A stretch of 42,479 nt of DNA from Bradyrhizobium sacchari (GTDB lineage Bacteria; Pseudomonadota; Alphaproteobacteria; Rhizobiales; Xanthobacteraceae), in NCBI RefSeq assembly GCF_002068095.1, contig NZ_LWIG01000007.1, positions 451,717 to 494,195 of the forward strand, given 5' to 3'. Below, one piece after another: positions 1-8,525 of the stretch. Under the pieces are notes generated by a model. That model saw only the letters and a program-made list of their open reading frames with translations. It searched no databases and was not told the origin of the DNA. The position numbers were made by a program, and so were the translations under genes. Each line of letters starts with the position of its first letter. Position 1 is the stretch's first letter.

Positions 1-42
1 GCGGTGCGCGGCATCGGCTACCGGCTGGTGGCCTCGCCATAG
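1..42 (+). CDS. C-terminal end of an OmpR-family response regulator (partial)
   Basis: The window opens inside a reading frame whose last residues are AVRGIGYRLVASP followed by TAG. The VRGxGYRL string is the terminal hairpin of the winged-helix DNA-binding domain of OmpR/PhoB response regulators. The gene ends 19 bases before a sensor kinase on the same strand, so it is almost certainly the cognate regulator of that kinase. The receiver domain lies outside the window, so the target genes cannot be inferred. Confidence 0.8.
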   Translation, partial: AVRGIGYRLVASP

Positions 43-61
43 ATCAAGTGAAGCGCGCTAG

Positions 62-1450
62 ATGAGCACGATCGATACCGGCCTGACGCTTCTGAAGAGC
101 GCGGCCGGCCGCGTTTCGGCCGCCAATGGCTGGATGGGCAATGCGTTCAAGGGCTGGATGCCGACCGGCCTCTATGCCCGCGCGCTCCTCATCATGATCG
201 TGCCGATGGTGATCCTGCAATCGGTCGTCGCCTTCGTGTTCATGGAGCGGCACTGGAACACGGTGACACGCCGCCTGTCGGCCGCGGTGGTCCAGGACAT
301 CGCCGCGCTGATCGACATCTACAAGGGCTATCCGCAAGACAAGGACCGCGACCAGATCCGCCGCATTGCGCAGCAGCGCCTCGGCCTCGTCGTCGACTTC
401 CTGCCCGCCGGCGACATGCCGCCGCCGGGACCGAAGCCGTTCTTCTCGCTGCTCGACCAGACGCTATCGGTGCAGCTCGGCCGCCAGATCGGGCGCTCGT
501 TCTGGATCGACACGGTCGGCCGCTCCAACCTCGTCGAGATCCGCATCCAGCTCGACGATGCCGTGATGCGCGTGTTCGCGCAGCGCAGTGCCGCCTATGC
601 CTCGAACTCGGAGATCTTCCTGTTCTGGATGGTCGGCACGTCCTCGATCCTGTTGATCGTCGCAGTGCTGTTCCTGCGCAACCAGATCAAGCCGATCCTG
701 CGGCTTGCGGATGCCGCGGAAAGTTTCGGCAAGGGCCGCGAGGCGCCGAACTTCCGCCCGCGCGGCGCGCGCGAGGTGCGGCGCGCGGCGGTCGCCTTCC
801 TCGAGATGAAATCGCGCATCGAGCGCACGATGGAGCAACGCACCGCGATGCTCGCCGGCGTCAGCCACGATCTGCGCACCATCCTCACCCGCTTCAAGCT
901 CGAGCTGGCGCTGATCGGCGACAGCCCCGAGCTCGAGGGCATGCGCAAGGACGTCGACGAGATGTCGATGATGCTGGAGGATTACCTTGCGTTTGCCCGC
1001 GGCGATTCCGGCGAGCAGTCGCAGCCGACCGACATGGCACAGGCGCTCGAGGAGCTGCGCAGCGATGCCGAGCGCCACGGCCACACCGCGACCGTGGCGT
1101 TCAACGGCCTGCCCGTGGTGACGGTGAAAGCGGCCTCGTTCAAGCGCTGCCTCGCCAACCTCGTCACCAACGCGGCGCGCTACGGCAAGAGCATCGCCAT
1201 CACCGGCCAGCGCGATCACCGTTATTTGACCGTAACGGTCGACGACGACGGCCCCGGCATTCCCGCCCACTTGCGCGAAGAAGTGTTCAAGCCGTTCCTG
1301 CGGCTGGACAACGCCCGCAACCAGGACGAAGGCGGCACCGGCCTCGGCCTTGCGATTGCCCGCGACATCGCCCGCTCGCATGGCGGCGACATCACGCTCG
1401 GCGACAGCCCGATGGGCGGATTGAGGGCGAGTGTGAGGATCCCGGTGTAG
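62..1450 (+). CDS. EnvZ-like HAMP sensor histidine kinase
   Basis: Inner-membrane sensor kinase of 462 residues that should phosphorylate the OmpR-type regulator ending just upstream. Two hydrophobic segments (about residues 38-60 and 185-206) enclose a periplasmic domain of about 125 residues. A HAMP linker follows, then the dimerisation/phosphoacceptor helix with SHDLRT (His269), an N box (NLVTNAARYG, about 366-375), a G1 box (DDDGPGIP, about 394-401) and a G2 box (GGTGLGLAIA, about 424-433). The layout is that of EnvZ. The usual proline four residues after the H-box aspartate region (HDLRTPLTR) is isoleucine here (HDLRTILTR). The stimulus cannot be read from the sequence. A palindromic intergenic repeat follows directly and probably contributes to transcript ending. 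Confidence 0.9.
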   Translation: MSTIDTGLTLLKSAAGRVSAANGWMGNAFKGWMPTGLYARALLIMIVPMVILQSVVAFVFMERHWNTVTRRLSAAVVQDIAALIDIYKGYPQDKDRDQIRRIAQQRLGLVVDFLPAGDMPPPGPKPFFSLLDQTLSVQLGRQIGRSFWIDTVGRSNLVEIRIQLDDAVMRVFAQRSAAYASNSEIFLFWMVGTSSILLIVAVLFLRNQIKPILRLADAAESFGKGREAPNFRPRGAREVRRAAVAFLEMKSRIERTMEQRTAMLAGVSHDLRTILTRFKLELALIGDSPELEGMRKDVDEMSMMLEDYLAFARGDSGEQSQPTDMAQALEELRSDAERHGHTATVAFNGLPVVTVKAASFKRCLANLVTNAARYGKSIAITGQRDHRYLTVTVDDDGPGIPAHLREEVFKPFLRLDNARNQDEGGTGLGLAIARDIARSHGGDITLGDSPMGGLRASVRIPV

Positions 1451-1459
1451 GTGTGAGCT

Positions 1460-1602
1460 TCACCTCTCCCCGCTTGCGGGGAGAGGTCGGATCGCTCTTG
1501 CGATCCGGGTGAGGGGGTACAGGTCTCACAAAAATCTCGTTCGAGGAGAGAGGCCCCTCACCCCAACGCTCTCCCCCGTAAGAACGGGGCGAGGGAGCGC
1601 AC
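1460..1602. repeat. Intergenic palindromic repeat, family A
   Basis: This non-coding stretch between the kinase and the next gene holds a strong hairpin (cctctccccgc ... gcggggagagg, about 1464-1487), a second short palindrome around cgatccgggtgaggggg, and an inverted counterpart (ccctcaccc ... ctctccc) near 1555-1575. The same motif set recurs at the right end of the window (from about 42407). This is the dispersed repeat type common between genes in Bradyrhizobium; family membership is from memory. Confidence 0.7.
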
Positions 1603-1622
1603 TGGTTGCGCGGCGAGCGCAC

Positions 1623-2153
1623 CTATTTCGGCAGCAGCGCCTTCAGCTTGTCCATGTCGCGCACGTTCATCTTGAAGCCGCCAGGCATGACGATGTCGCC
1701 GGGCTTCTGGTCCGCCTTGCAGGCCCCCAGCCACTTCGCTTGCAGCGTCATGGTGGTATCGCGCCCTGCAGCGCCGGCGACGCCGCCTTGCGCATGCGAA
1801 GAGCTCTTCACCGTGTAGGCCGAGTTGAAGTCGCCCGTGATCTCGGCATGCGAGCTCGTGCTGACGCCTGCGACGCTGCACTCGGAGTCGCTGACATAGC
1901 CGCTCGCTGTCTTCTTGACGTCCTGCTTGGTGCAGATCTGCTTGGCCATCGGGGAGACGTTGTTGCTCATCTCCTTGTCGACCGTCTCGTCGGTGCAGTG
2001 CTGCATGGTCATCTCGGGCACTGGCGAGCCGCTGGTGACCAGCTTCATTTCCCAGAGGCCGGCCCTACGCACGGGCAGATCGTCGGCGGAGGCGACGCCT
2101 GCCGACGCCAAAACGCAAAGGGCCGAGCCGAGCAAAGCGAGTTTGCGCGTCAT
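1623..2153 (-). CDS. Exported DUF3617-family protein
   Basis: Predicted periplasmic protein of 176 residues. It starts MTRKLALLGSALCVLASAG and has a typical Sec signal peptide cleaved after ASADD or nearby. The mature part begins with the GLWEMKL motif typical of DUF3617 proteins and carries scattered cysteines (HC, IC, EC, AC contexts) that could form two disulfides. The start at 2153 is preferred over the longer frame from 2171 because it begins the signal peptide directly and has a GGGAG ribosome site about ten bases upstream. Function is unknown; the family is widespread in proteobacteria with no assigned activity. It is divergent from, or only loosely linked to, neighbouring exported-protein genes. 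Confidence 0.75.
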   Translation of the reverse strand: MTRKLALLGSALCVLASAGVASADDLPVRRAGLWEMKLVTSGSPVPEMTMQHCTDETVDKEMSNNVSPMAKQICTKQDVKKTASGYVSDSECSVAGVSTSSHAEITGDFNSAYTVKSSSHAQGGVAGAAGRDTTMTLQAKWLGACKADQKPGDIVMPGGFKMNVRDMDKLKALLPK

Positions 2154-2196
2154 GTGGGAAGCTCCCGGCAAAGAGATGCGGCGCTACGACAACGCC

Positions 2197-2490
2197 TCAG
2201 TAGAGCGTGCGGATCGGCTGATCAGCGGCGCCATAGGGCACCCAGCGGCAGGAGAACGAGATGTAGCCGCCCTCATAGGCCTGCACGCCGAGGAATTTGA
2301 CGACCTTGCCGTAGCGTGCGCAATGATCGACCGCGACCTGACGGGCATCGACCTGGTTAGCCATCGAATAGGCGATGATACCGCCGGTGTCGTTGCCCTT
2401 GAACGGAGGCACCGGAAGGAGATCGGCGCGCGCCGGCTGGCTCGCCATCATACCCAGGGCAAGAAGGCCCGCGGCCGCAATGATTCGCAT
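2197..2490 (-). CDS. Small exported protein of unknown function
   Basis: A 97-residue product beginning MRIIAAAGLLALGMMASQPARA, a clean Sec signal peptide with an ARA cleavage motif. The mature protein is about 75 residues with two cysteines (DHCARYG and FSCRW), likely a disulfide, and an aromatic Tyr C-terminus. The long upstream extension of the open frame (to 2634) has no signal-peptide sense and is excluded. It lies just upstream of, and in the same direction as, the DUF3617 gene (44 bases from its stop to that start), so the two may be co-transcribed. I do not recognise a named family; it looks like a conserved rhizobial hypothetical protein. Confidence 0.6.
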   Translation of the reverse strand: MRIIAAAGLLALGMMASQPARADLLPVPPFKGNDTGGIIAYSMANQVDARQVAVDHCARYGKVVKFLGVQAYEGGYISFSCRWVPYGAADQPIRTLY

Positions 2491-2672
2491 TCCCGTCACT
2501 CCAATTGGCTGGCGCCAGTTTACGGCGCCGGGAGGGAAGTGAAAAGAACTGAAGCCTGCCGGGTGCGACGTTCCGGTCAACTCGTGGAGAAGTGTTGCCG
2601 CGCTGCACTTGACCTCTTCCGGCCTTCGCGGCACCGTCCGAGCTTCGCAAGACCCAGCTGTCCGGATTGCCC

Positions 2673-3134
2673 ATGCGCGCCCCCTGCCTGAAATCGCTCC
2701 GTTTCGCCGCCGTCCTCGGCCTCATGTTCGGGGCGCTGTCGCTCGGCGAGGCCCGTGCCGCCAATCCGCTGGAGCTGAATTTCTGGCTGAGCGGGCCGCG
2801 TTATGACGGCGCCGTCGCCGATTGCGACAAGGCCCTGCCGACGATCGCCACCCAGTTCTGGGAAAAGGAAAGCTCGTTCTGGAATTCCTCGTTGAAGATC
2901 ACCGGCTTCTCGGCCGTTCACGAGGTCGCGTTCCGGCCCTGGCAGTCCGACAACATCCCGCGCCGCTATTGCACCGGCGATGCCATGCTCACCGACGGCA
3001 AGGTGCGCAAGGTGCACTTCTCGATCATCGAGGATGGCGGCTTTGCCGGCTACGGCAACGGTGTCGAATGGTGCGTGGTCGGGCTCGACCGCAATTGGGC
3101 TTACAATCCGGCCTGCCGTGCCGCGAGGCCCTGA
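2673..3134 (+). CDS. Exported protein of unknown function
   Basis: A 153-residue protein with an N-terminal signal peptide (MRAPCLKSLRFAAVLGLMFG... ending EARAA). The mature domain has three cysteines (ADCDK, RYCTG, EWCVV) plus a fourth near the end (NPACR), suggesting two disulfides. It reads as a compact beta-rich periplasmic domain (KVRKVHFSIIEDGG). The ATG at 2673 is preferred to an in-frame TTG six bases earlier. The divergent partner starts at 2490, so 2491-2672 should carry both promoters. No family is recognised. Its neighbours are all exported proteins, which supports a periplasmic location but gives no function. Confidence 0.6.
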   Translation: MRAPCLKSLRFAAVLGLMFGALSLGEARAANPLELNFWLSGPRYDGAVADCDKALPTIATQFWEKESSFWNSSLKITGFSAVHEVAFRPWQSDNIPRRYCTGDAMLTDGKVRKVHFSIIEDGGFAGYGNGVEWCVVGLDRNWAYNPACRAARP

Positions 3135-3254
3135 TTCAACGGGGCCTGATTCGGACTGATCAAGCGGCCGAACGGCCGCAGCCTTAATTTTGTTCTTGAA
3201 ATGTTCTCATCGCCTGCTAGGCTCGGCTGCACAGTCTAGTTGAGGGGCGTCGCC

Positions 3255-3947
3255 ATGTTTCATTCCAGATTGCATTCGTTCTCCCGCCTGATGATCTCGC
3301 TGACGCTTGCCGCCGGGCTGGCAACGCTCGCCGGCGGCGCAAGGGCGCAGGACAAGCGGCAGAACGCGCCCGGCGAATTCGATTTCTATGTGCTGTCGCT
3401 GTCATGGTCGCCCTCGTTCTGCGAAGAAGCCGCCGAGCGCGGCGGCCGCTCCCAGACGCAGTGCAGCGGCCGGCCCTACGCCTTCGTGGTACATGGGCTG
3501 TGGCCGCAATATGAGAACGGCTTTCCGGAATATTGCCAGCGGCCGGCGCCGCGGCTGAACCGCAGCATCGTTTCCTCCATGCTCGACCTGATGCCGGCGC
3601 CGGGCCTGATCTTCAACGAGTGGGACAAGCACGGCACCTGCTCGGGTCTTGCCGACCGCAGCTATTTCGAGACGATCCGCAAGGCGCGTGCCGCGATCAA
3701 GATCCCGGCCGAGTATCTCGATTTGTCGCAGGCAAAGACCGTCGCGCCCGGCGACGTCGAGGAGGCCTTCATCAAGGCCAATCCGGGCCTCAGCAGCGCC
3801 GCCGTCTCGGTCACCTGCAACCGGACGCGGCTGTCCGAGGTCCGCATCTGCCTCAGCAAGGACCTGCAATTCCGCGCCTGCGAGGAGATCGACCGCCGCG
3901 CCTGCCGCCGCGACCAAGTGACGATGCCGCCGATCAGGGGTGGGTAG
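3255..3947 (+). CDS. Secreted/periplasmic ribonuclease T2
   Basis: Ribonuclease T2 of 230 residues, cutting single-stranded RNA through a 2',3'-cyclic phosphate. Residues 1-31 are a signal peptide ending GGARA, so it acts in the periplasm or outside. Both active-site segments are intact: CAS1 FVVHGLWPQY (catalytic His80) and CAS2 EWDKHGTC (His126 with Glu122/Lys125). Cysteines at about 56, 70, 94 and 129 fit the family disulfides. The ATG at 3255 has a GAGGGG ribosome site seven bases upstream and is chosen over an in-frame TTG at 3240. The likely role is scavenging phosphate or nucleotides from extracellular RNA, by analogy with other bacterial RNase T2 enzymes. Confidence 0.9.
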   Translation: MFHSRLHSFSRLMISLTLAAGLATLAGGARAQDKRQNAPGEFDFYVLSLSWSPSFCEEAAERGGRSQTQCSGRPYAFVVHGLWPQYENGFPEYCQRPAPRLNRSIVSSMLDLMPAPGLIFNEWDKHGTCSGLADRSYFETIRKARAAIKIPAEYLDLSQAKTVAPGDVEEAFIKANPGLSSAAVSVTCNRTRLSEVRICLSKDLQFRACEEIDRRACRRDQVTMPPIRGG

Positions 3948-3950
3948 AGT

Positions 3951-4079
3951 TCGTCAATCCGGGGCGCGCGCAAGCGCGCACCATGATGCGCAATTGCGCA
4001 TCTGAGAATCAGTCTCGCCACAAACAAGGCTGACAGATGGATTCCCGGTTCGGTGCTTTGCACTGCCCGGGAATGACAG
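3951..4079. repeat. Intergenic palindromic repeat, family B
   Basis: Region between the RNase T2 gene and rlmJ. It contains nested palindromes (gcgcgcgcaagcgcgc; tgcgcaattgcgca) and an outer pair formed by attcccgg / ccgggaat near 4041-4075, ending in gaatgac. A related copy with the same order of motifs lies at 17801-17901. No gene is seen here. Confidence 0.65.
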
Positions 4080-4116
4080 GCGTTACTTTCATCGCGCGAT
4101 GTCGTAACTCTCCGTC

Positions 4117-4977
4117 ATGAACTACCGCCACGCCTTCCATGCCGGCAACTTCGCCGATGTCATCAAGCACATCGTGCTGGCGCGCATCATCACCTATCTG
4201 CAGGACAAGCCGGCCGCGTTCCGCGTCATCGACACCCATGCCGGCGCCGGCCTCTACGATCTCGAAAGCGACGAGGCGCGGCGCGGCGGCGAATGGCTGA
4301 CCGGCATCGCACGGCTGATGCAGGCGCGGCTGTCGAACGAGACCGTCGCGCTGACCAGGCCCTATCTCGACATCGTCCGCGCCTTCAATCCGAAGGGCGA
4401 ACTCAAGGCCTATCCGGGCTCGCCGCTCATCGCGCGCGGCCTGCTGCGGCCGCAGGACCGTCTCGTCGCCTGCGAGCTCGAGCCGAAGGCGCGCAAAGCG
4501 CTGATCGACGTGCTGCGCCGCGACGAGCAAGCCCGCGTGGTCGATCTCGACGGCTGGGTGGCGCTGCCGGCTTTTGTTCCACCGAAAGAGCGTCGCGGTC
4601 TCGTGCTGATCGATCCGCCCTTCGAGGCCAAGGACGAGTTCGAACGGCTGGGCGAAGTCTTCTCGGCAGCCTTCGCGAAATGGCCGACCGGTATCTATGT
4701 AATCTGGTATCCGGCCAAGAACCGCCGCGCCACCGACACGCTGGCACAGCTCGTGGCGCGGCTCGCGGCCGCAGCAAAACCACCGGGCAAATGCCTGCGT
4801 CTCGAATTCAGCGCCGCACCGCAACTCGACGGCGCCACCCTCACCTCCACCGGGCTTTTGATCGTCAATCCGCCCTACACGCTGCACGGCGAGCTTAAGA
4901 CCATCCTCCCCGAGCTGGAAATGCCGCTCGGCCAGGGCGGCGCTGCCAGATTCCGATTAGAGGTGCCGAGGCCGTAA
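4117..4977 (+). CDS. rlmJ: 23S rRNA (adenine-2030-N6)-methyltransferase RlmJ
   Basis: RlmJ methylates N6 of A2030 in 23S rRNA using SAM. The 286-residue product starts MNYRHAFHAGNFADVIKHIV, the strongly conserved RlmJ N-terminus, and carries the amino-methyltransferase motif DPPF (about residues 165-168) after LVLID. Motif I is in the segment VIDTHAGAGLYDL. The length is normal for the family. It stands alone between a family B repeat and the cold-shock region, and no ribosome-site peculiarity was seen. Confidence 0.92.
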   Translation: MNYRHAFHAGNFADVIKHIVLARIITYLQDKPAAFRVIDTHAGAGLYDLESDEARRGGEWLTGIARLMQARLSNETVALTRPYLDIVRAFNPKGELKAYPGSPLIARGLLRPQDRLVACELEPKARKALIDVLRRDEQARVVDLDGWVALPAFVPPKERRGLVLIDPPFEAKDEFERLGEVFSAAFAKWPTGIYVIWYPAKNRRATDTLAQLVARLAAAAKPPGKCLRLEFSAAPQLDGATLTSTGLLIVNPPYTLHGELKTILPELEMPLGQGGAARFRLEVPRP

Positions 4978-5100
4978 CACTCCGGCATTCTTGGGAAAAA
5001 TATGCAGTAGCGGTAGTCAATCCGCGGAGAACCGTATTATGCTGTTTCCGTGACTGGCTTTACGTTCCGCTTCCGCGAATGGTTGCGGCGGAGTGAAGGC

Positions 5101-5228
5101 CTAAAAAAGATCCCGCCGGGCCGATGAGGCCCGACCAAGGATGGCCAGCTCCCGGGCTCCGTAAGGCCCGGTCATGTCGTGTCGTGTGTCTGCGTCGCGA
5201 CGGAGGAGCAATGAGGGGGAGTTTCCCG
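5101..5228 (+). promoter_or_regulatory. Structured leader upstream of the cold-shock gene
   Basis: The bases before the cold-shock gene contain two GC-rich hairpins: cgggcc-gatga-ggcccg (5117-5133) and ccgggc-(8 nt)-gcccgg (5152-5171), then a low-complexity gtcgtgtcgtgtgt tract and the ribosome site cggaggag (5201-5208). Cold-shock mRNAs often have long structured leaders that control translation with temperature, and this arrangement fits. Transcription start and function are inferred; no known riboswitch motif was recognised. Confidence 0.35.
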
Positions 5229-5444
5229 ATGGCCATGACGGGAACAGTCAAGTTCTTCAACGGCGAGCGCGGCTACGGCTTCATCAAGCCTGATGACGGC
5301 GGTCGCGATGTCTTCGTTCATATTACGGCTGTAGAGCGTGCGGGACTGAAAGACCTTGCCGAAGGACAGCGTATTACTTTCGAAGTCGAACCGGACAAGA
5401 AGGGGAAGGGACCAAAGGCGGTCAACCTGGTCATCCTTTCCTAG
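5229..5444 (+). CDS. CspA-family cold-shock protein
   Basis: Single cold-shock domain of 71 residues binding single-stranded RNA/DNA. Both nucleic-acid motifs are intact: RNP1-like KFFNGERGYGFI and RNP2-like VFVHI. The charged loop EPDKKGKGPKAVNLV and the length are typical. I chose the ATG giving MAMTGTVKFF, preceded by a GGGGGA site. An upstream in-frame ATG at 5211 (adding MRGSFP) also sits just after a good GGAGGAG site and cannot be excluded. The gene stands alone, with a long structured leader and a convergent terminator beyond it. Confidence 0.9.
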   Translation: MAMTGTVKFFNGERGYGFIKPDDGGRDVFVHITAVERAGLKDLAEGQRITFEVEPDKKGKGPKAVNLVILS

Positions 5445-5457
5445 CGAGCCTTGAGGC

Positions 5458-5486
5458 AAAAAAATCCCGGCCGCGAGCGGCCGGGA
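5458..5486 (-). terminator. Rho-independent terminator of the outer-membrane protein gene
   Basis: Perfect inverted repeat tcccggccgc / gcggccggga (5465-5474 and 5477-5486), flanked on the left by seven A residues (5458-5464). Read on the minus strand this is a GC-rich hairpin followed by seven U, 32 bases after the stop of the beta-barrel gene. The plus strand has no U tract, so it serves the minus-strand gene mainly. Confidence 0.85.
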
Positions 5487-5517
5487 GGCTATGGTCCGGT
5501 ATTTTCTTGTTCAGCTA

Positions 5518-6138
5518 TCAGAAGTGATAGTTCACGCCCGCGCGCACAACGCTGGCGCTATAGCCATTCGACACGCCGGTAATTGCGAACTGGCTCGTCG
5601 ACAGATCGATGTAGAGATATTCGAGCTTGGCGCTCCAATTCGGAGCGAGGCCCACTTCCGCGCCGGCACCGATGGTCCAGCCGGCGGTGGTGTGCGACTC
5701 CGTCCAGCCGAAGGTCTGCGCGCGCAGCTCGCCGAAGGCGAGGCCGGCGGTGCCGTAGAACAGCACGTTGCTGAAGGCATAGCCGGCGCGGCCACGCAGC
5801 GTGCCGAACCACGGGTTGGAGAACTTCCACGGCGCGAAGGTATCGTCGGCGCCGGCAGCCTGGATGTCGCCCTCGACGCCGAACACCCACGGGCCGTTCT
5901 GGAAATTGTAGCCGGCTTGGATGCCGCCGACGAAACCGGATGGCTTTGAGGGATTGTTGTCGACCGAGCCCCATTCGTAGCCGATGTTGCCGCCGAGATA
6001 GGGACCGGCCCAGCTATACGCGTTGAGCGGCTGGTTGACGGTATAGGGCGCGCGCCCTCCATAATTCATGTCGGCGGCCTCTGCCGAAGCTGTCCAGCCG
6101 GCAACCAGCGCGGCCGCGCCCACAACGAGCCTCTTCAT
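5518..6138 (-). CDS. Outer-membrane beta-barrel protein (Omp25/RopB-like)
   Basis: Predicted eight-stranded outer-membrane barrel of 206 residues. It begins MKRLVVGAAALVAGWTASAEA, a signal peptide, followed by AADMNY. The barrel has alternating aromatic strands (WAGPYLGGNIGYEWG, FVGGIQAGYNFQ, VFGVEGDIQAAG, GRAGYAFSNVLFYGTAGLAFG) and ends VRAGVNYHF, the C-terminal phenylalanine signal recognised by the BAM machinery. The ATG at 6138 is preferred; the preceding codon is an in-frame GTG. Omp25-type proteins are abundant surface proteins in Rhizobiales. A dedicated terminator follows. Confidence 0.88.
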   Translation of the reverse strand: MKRLVVGAAALVAGWTASAEAADMNYGGRAPYTVNQPLNAYSWAGPYLGGNIGYEWGSVDNNPSKPSGFVGGIQAGYNFQNGPWVFGVEGDIQAAGADDTFAPWKFSNPWFGTLRGRAGYAFSNVLFYGTAGLAFGELRAQTFGWTESHTTAGWTIGAGAEVGLAPNWSAKLEYLYIDLSTSQFAITGVSNGYSASVVRAGVNYHF

Positions 6139-6388
6139 CACTCAACTCCAACGCAACTGCCACCCCGCGATGCCTGGCGCCGCCGCGCGCGAGGCAAAAC
6201 CGCATGGTTGCGGAACCAAGAACCTTTCACGTAGGATTTATCGAGAGTTTTAAGTTAAAGGGCTTTTAAGACCGGTTACCGCCCGCTTAACAGACTTAAG
6301 GAAGCGTTACCGGGAACTGCACCGCCATCCTGTGCGTGCGGCACGGCCGGAACTTCAAATCGGCACCCCCAGCGCCTAAATTCGTCTC

Positions 6389-8428
6389 ATGGTTCACGAT
6401 TCCACCGACAATCCGGACGAGCGCGCGCGCAAATTGCCGCGGGTTGCCGCGAGCGACGCACCGCCCGACCTCGATCCCGCGACGACCGGCGGCGACGACG
6501 AGGACGACGCGCGGCTGCCTGACCTCCTCGAAGAGAGCGGCGCGGTCGGCGAAGGGCCGCTGGCGACGGGCCACGAGGCGATCGAGCGCGCGGTCCGGCT
6601 CGCCCCGACCTCGCCCGGCGTCTACCGCATGCTCAGCGCCAATGCCGACGTGCTCTATGTCGGCAAGGCAAAGAACGTCAAAAAGCGCCTATCCAACTAC
6701 GCGCGCCAGAGCGCGCCGCAGCCGGCGCGCATCCTGCGTATGATCGCAGCCACGGTGACCGTGGAGATCGTCTCGACTAACACCGAGACGGAAGCGCTGC
6801 TGCTGGAGGCCAATCTCATCAAGCAGCTGCGGCCGCGCTTCAACGTGCAGCTGCGCGACGACAAGTCGTTTCCCTACATCCTGATCACCGGCGACCATTG
6901 GGCGCCGCAGATTCTCAAGCATCGCGGCGCGCAGACGCGGCCCGGGCGCTATTTCGGCCCGTTCGCGTCCGCAGGCGCGGTCAACCGCACCATCACGGCG
7001 CTGCAGCGCGCGTTCCTGATCCGCTCCTGCACCGATTCCTTCTTCGAAAGCCGCAGCCGGCCCTGCCTGCTGTATCAGATCCGCCGCTGCGCCGGTCCCT
7101 GCACCCGCGAGATCGATTTCGGCGGCTATTCAACGCTGGTACGCGAGGCGAGCGACTTCCTCTCCGGCAAGAGCCACGCGGTGAAGCAGGAGCTCGCCGG
7201 CGAGATGGAGAAGGCGGCCAATGAGCTCGAATTCGAGCGCGCCGCGCTCTACCGCGACCGCCTCGCCGCGCTGTCGGCGATCCAGTCGCAGCAGGGCATC
7301 AATCCGCGCACGGTGGAGGAAGCCGACGTGTTCGCCGTCCATCAGGAGGGCGGCTTCTTCTGCGTCGAGGTGTTCTTCTTCCGCACCGGACAGAACTGGG
7401 GCAACCGCGCCTATTTTCCGCGCGCGGAGAAGACCTATACTCCGGAGGAAGTGCTGGGCTCCTTCCTCGCCCAGTTCTACGACGACAAGCCGCCGCCGAA
7501 GGTCATCCTGCTCTCGCACGAGATCGAGGAGAGCGAGCTGCTCGCCAACGCGCTCTCGATCAAGGCCGGCCACAAGGTCGAGGTCACCGCGCCCAAGCGC
7601 GGCGAGAAGAAGGAGCTCGTCGCCCACGCGCTGACCAATGCGCGCGAGGCGCTCGGCCGCAAGCTCGCCGATACCGCGACGCAGAGCCGGCTGCTGGACG
7701 CCATGGCCACGACGCTGAACCTGCCCCATTCGCCCAAGCGGATCGAGGTCTACGATAACAGCCACATCCAGGGCACCAATGCGGTCGGCGCCATGATCGT
7801 CGCCGGCCCCGACGGCTTTGTGAAGAACCAGTACCGCAAGTTCAACATCAAGTCGGAAGGGATTACGCCGGGCGACGACTTCGCCATGATGCGCGAGGTG
7901 CTGGAGCGCCGCTTCAAGCGCCTGATCAATCCGCCCGAGGAGAGCGCCAAGGTCAAGGACGACGACTTCCCGCAATGGCCGGACCTCGTGATCATCGACG
8001 GCGGTCGCGGCCAGCTCAACGCCGTGCGCGAGATCTTCGCCACGCTCGGCCTGACCCAGGTGTCGCTGATGTCGGTCGCCAAGGGGCCGGACCGGGATGC
8101 CGGCCGCGAGACCCTGTTCATGCCCGAGCGCGAGGCGATCAAGCTGGAGCCGCGCGATCCCGTGCTTTATTTCATCCAGCGCCTGCGCGACGAGGCCCAC
8201 CGCTTCGTCATCGGCTCGCACCGCAAGCTGCGCAAGAAGGACATCCGCGAGGCCGGTTTGCAGGAGATTCCGGGCATCGGCCCATCACGCAAACGCGCCT
8301 TGCTGCACCATTTCGGAACCCTGAAGGAGATCGAACGGGCCTCGATCGCCGATCTCGGAAAGGTTCCGGGGGTGAGCGCCGAAAGCGCCCGCAGGATTTT
8401 CGAGTATTTCCATCCCCAGCCGGGGTGA
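6389..8428 (+). CDS. uvrC: Excinuclease ABC subunit C (UvrC)
   Basis: UvrC makes both incisions around bulky DNA lesions after UvrA/UvrB loading. The 679-residue protein has an acidic N-terminal extension of about 65 residues, then a GIY-YIG nuclease domain (PGVYRML ... [14 protein letters not shown]), a Cys-rich segment ([16 protein letters not shown]), a UVR helix pair, the RNase H-like nuclease half ([17 protein letters not shown] and [12 protein letters not shown]) and a C-terminal helix-hairpin-helix pair ([30 protein letters not shown]). All expected domains are present. The start gives the extension usual for this group. pgsA follows by about 100 bases, the usual alphaproteobacterial order. 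Confidence 0.96.
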   Translation: MVHDSTDNPDERARKLPRVAASDAPPDLDPATTGGDDEDDARLPDLLEESGAVGEGPLATGHEAIERAVRLAPTSPGVYRMLSANADVLYVGKAKNVKKRLSNYARQSAPQPARILRMIAATVTVEIVSTNTETEALLLEANLIKQLRPRFNVQLRDDKSFPYILITGDHWAPQILKHRGAQTRPGRYFGPFASAGAVNRTITALQRAFLIRSCTDSFFESRSRPCLLYQIRRCAGPCTREIDFGGYSTLVREASDFLSGKSHAVKQELAGEMEKAANELEFERAALYRDRLAALSAIQSQQGINPRTVEEADVFAVHQEGGFFCVEVFFFRTGQNWGNRAYFPRAEKTYTPEEVLGSFLAQFYDDKPPPKVILLSHEIEESELLANALSIKAGHKVEVTAPKRGEKKELVAHALTNAREALGRKLADTATQSRLLDAMATTLNLPHSPKRIEVYDNSHIQGTNAVGAMIVAGPDGFVKNQYRKFNIKSEGITPGDDFAMMREVLERRFKRLINPPEESAKVKDDDFPQWPDLVIIDGGRGQLNAVREIFATLGLTQVSLMSVAKGPDRDAGRETLFMPEREAIKLEPRDPVLYFIQRLRDEAHRFVIGSHRKLRKKDIREAGLQEIPGIGPSRKRALLHHFGTLKEIERASIADLGKVPGVSAESARRIFEYFHPQPG

Positions 8429-8525
8429 ACTAAAGGGGGACCGCGGTCATAAGGGCGTCGCATCGGGCATCGCATTTGTGAGCGGGACGGTTGACCTTCA
8501 GGCTTGAGCGGTATTGGTAGGACGG

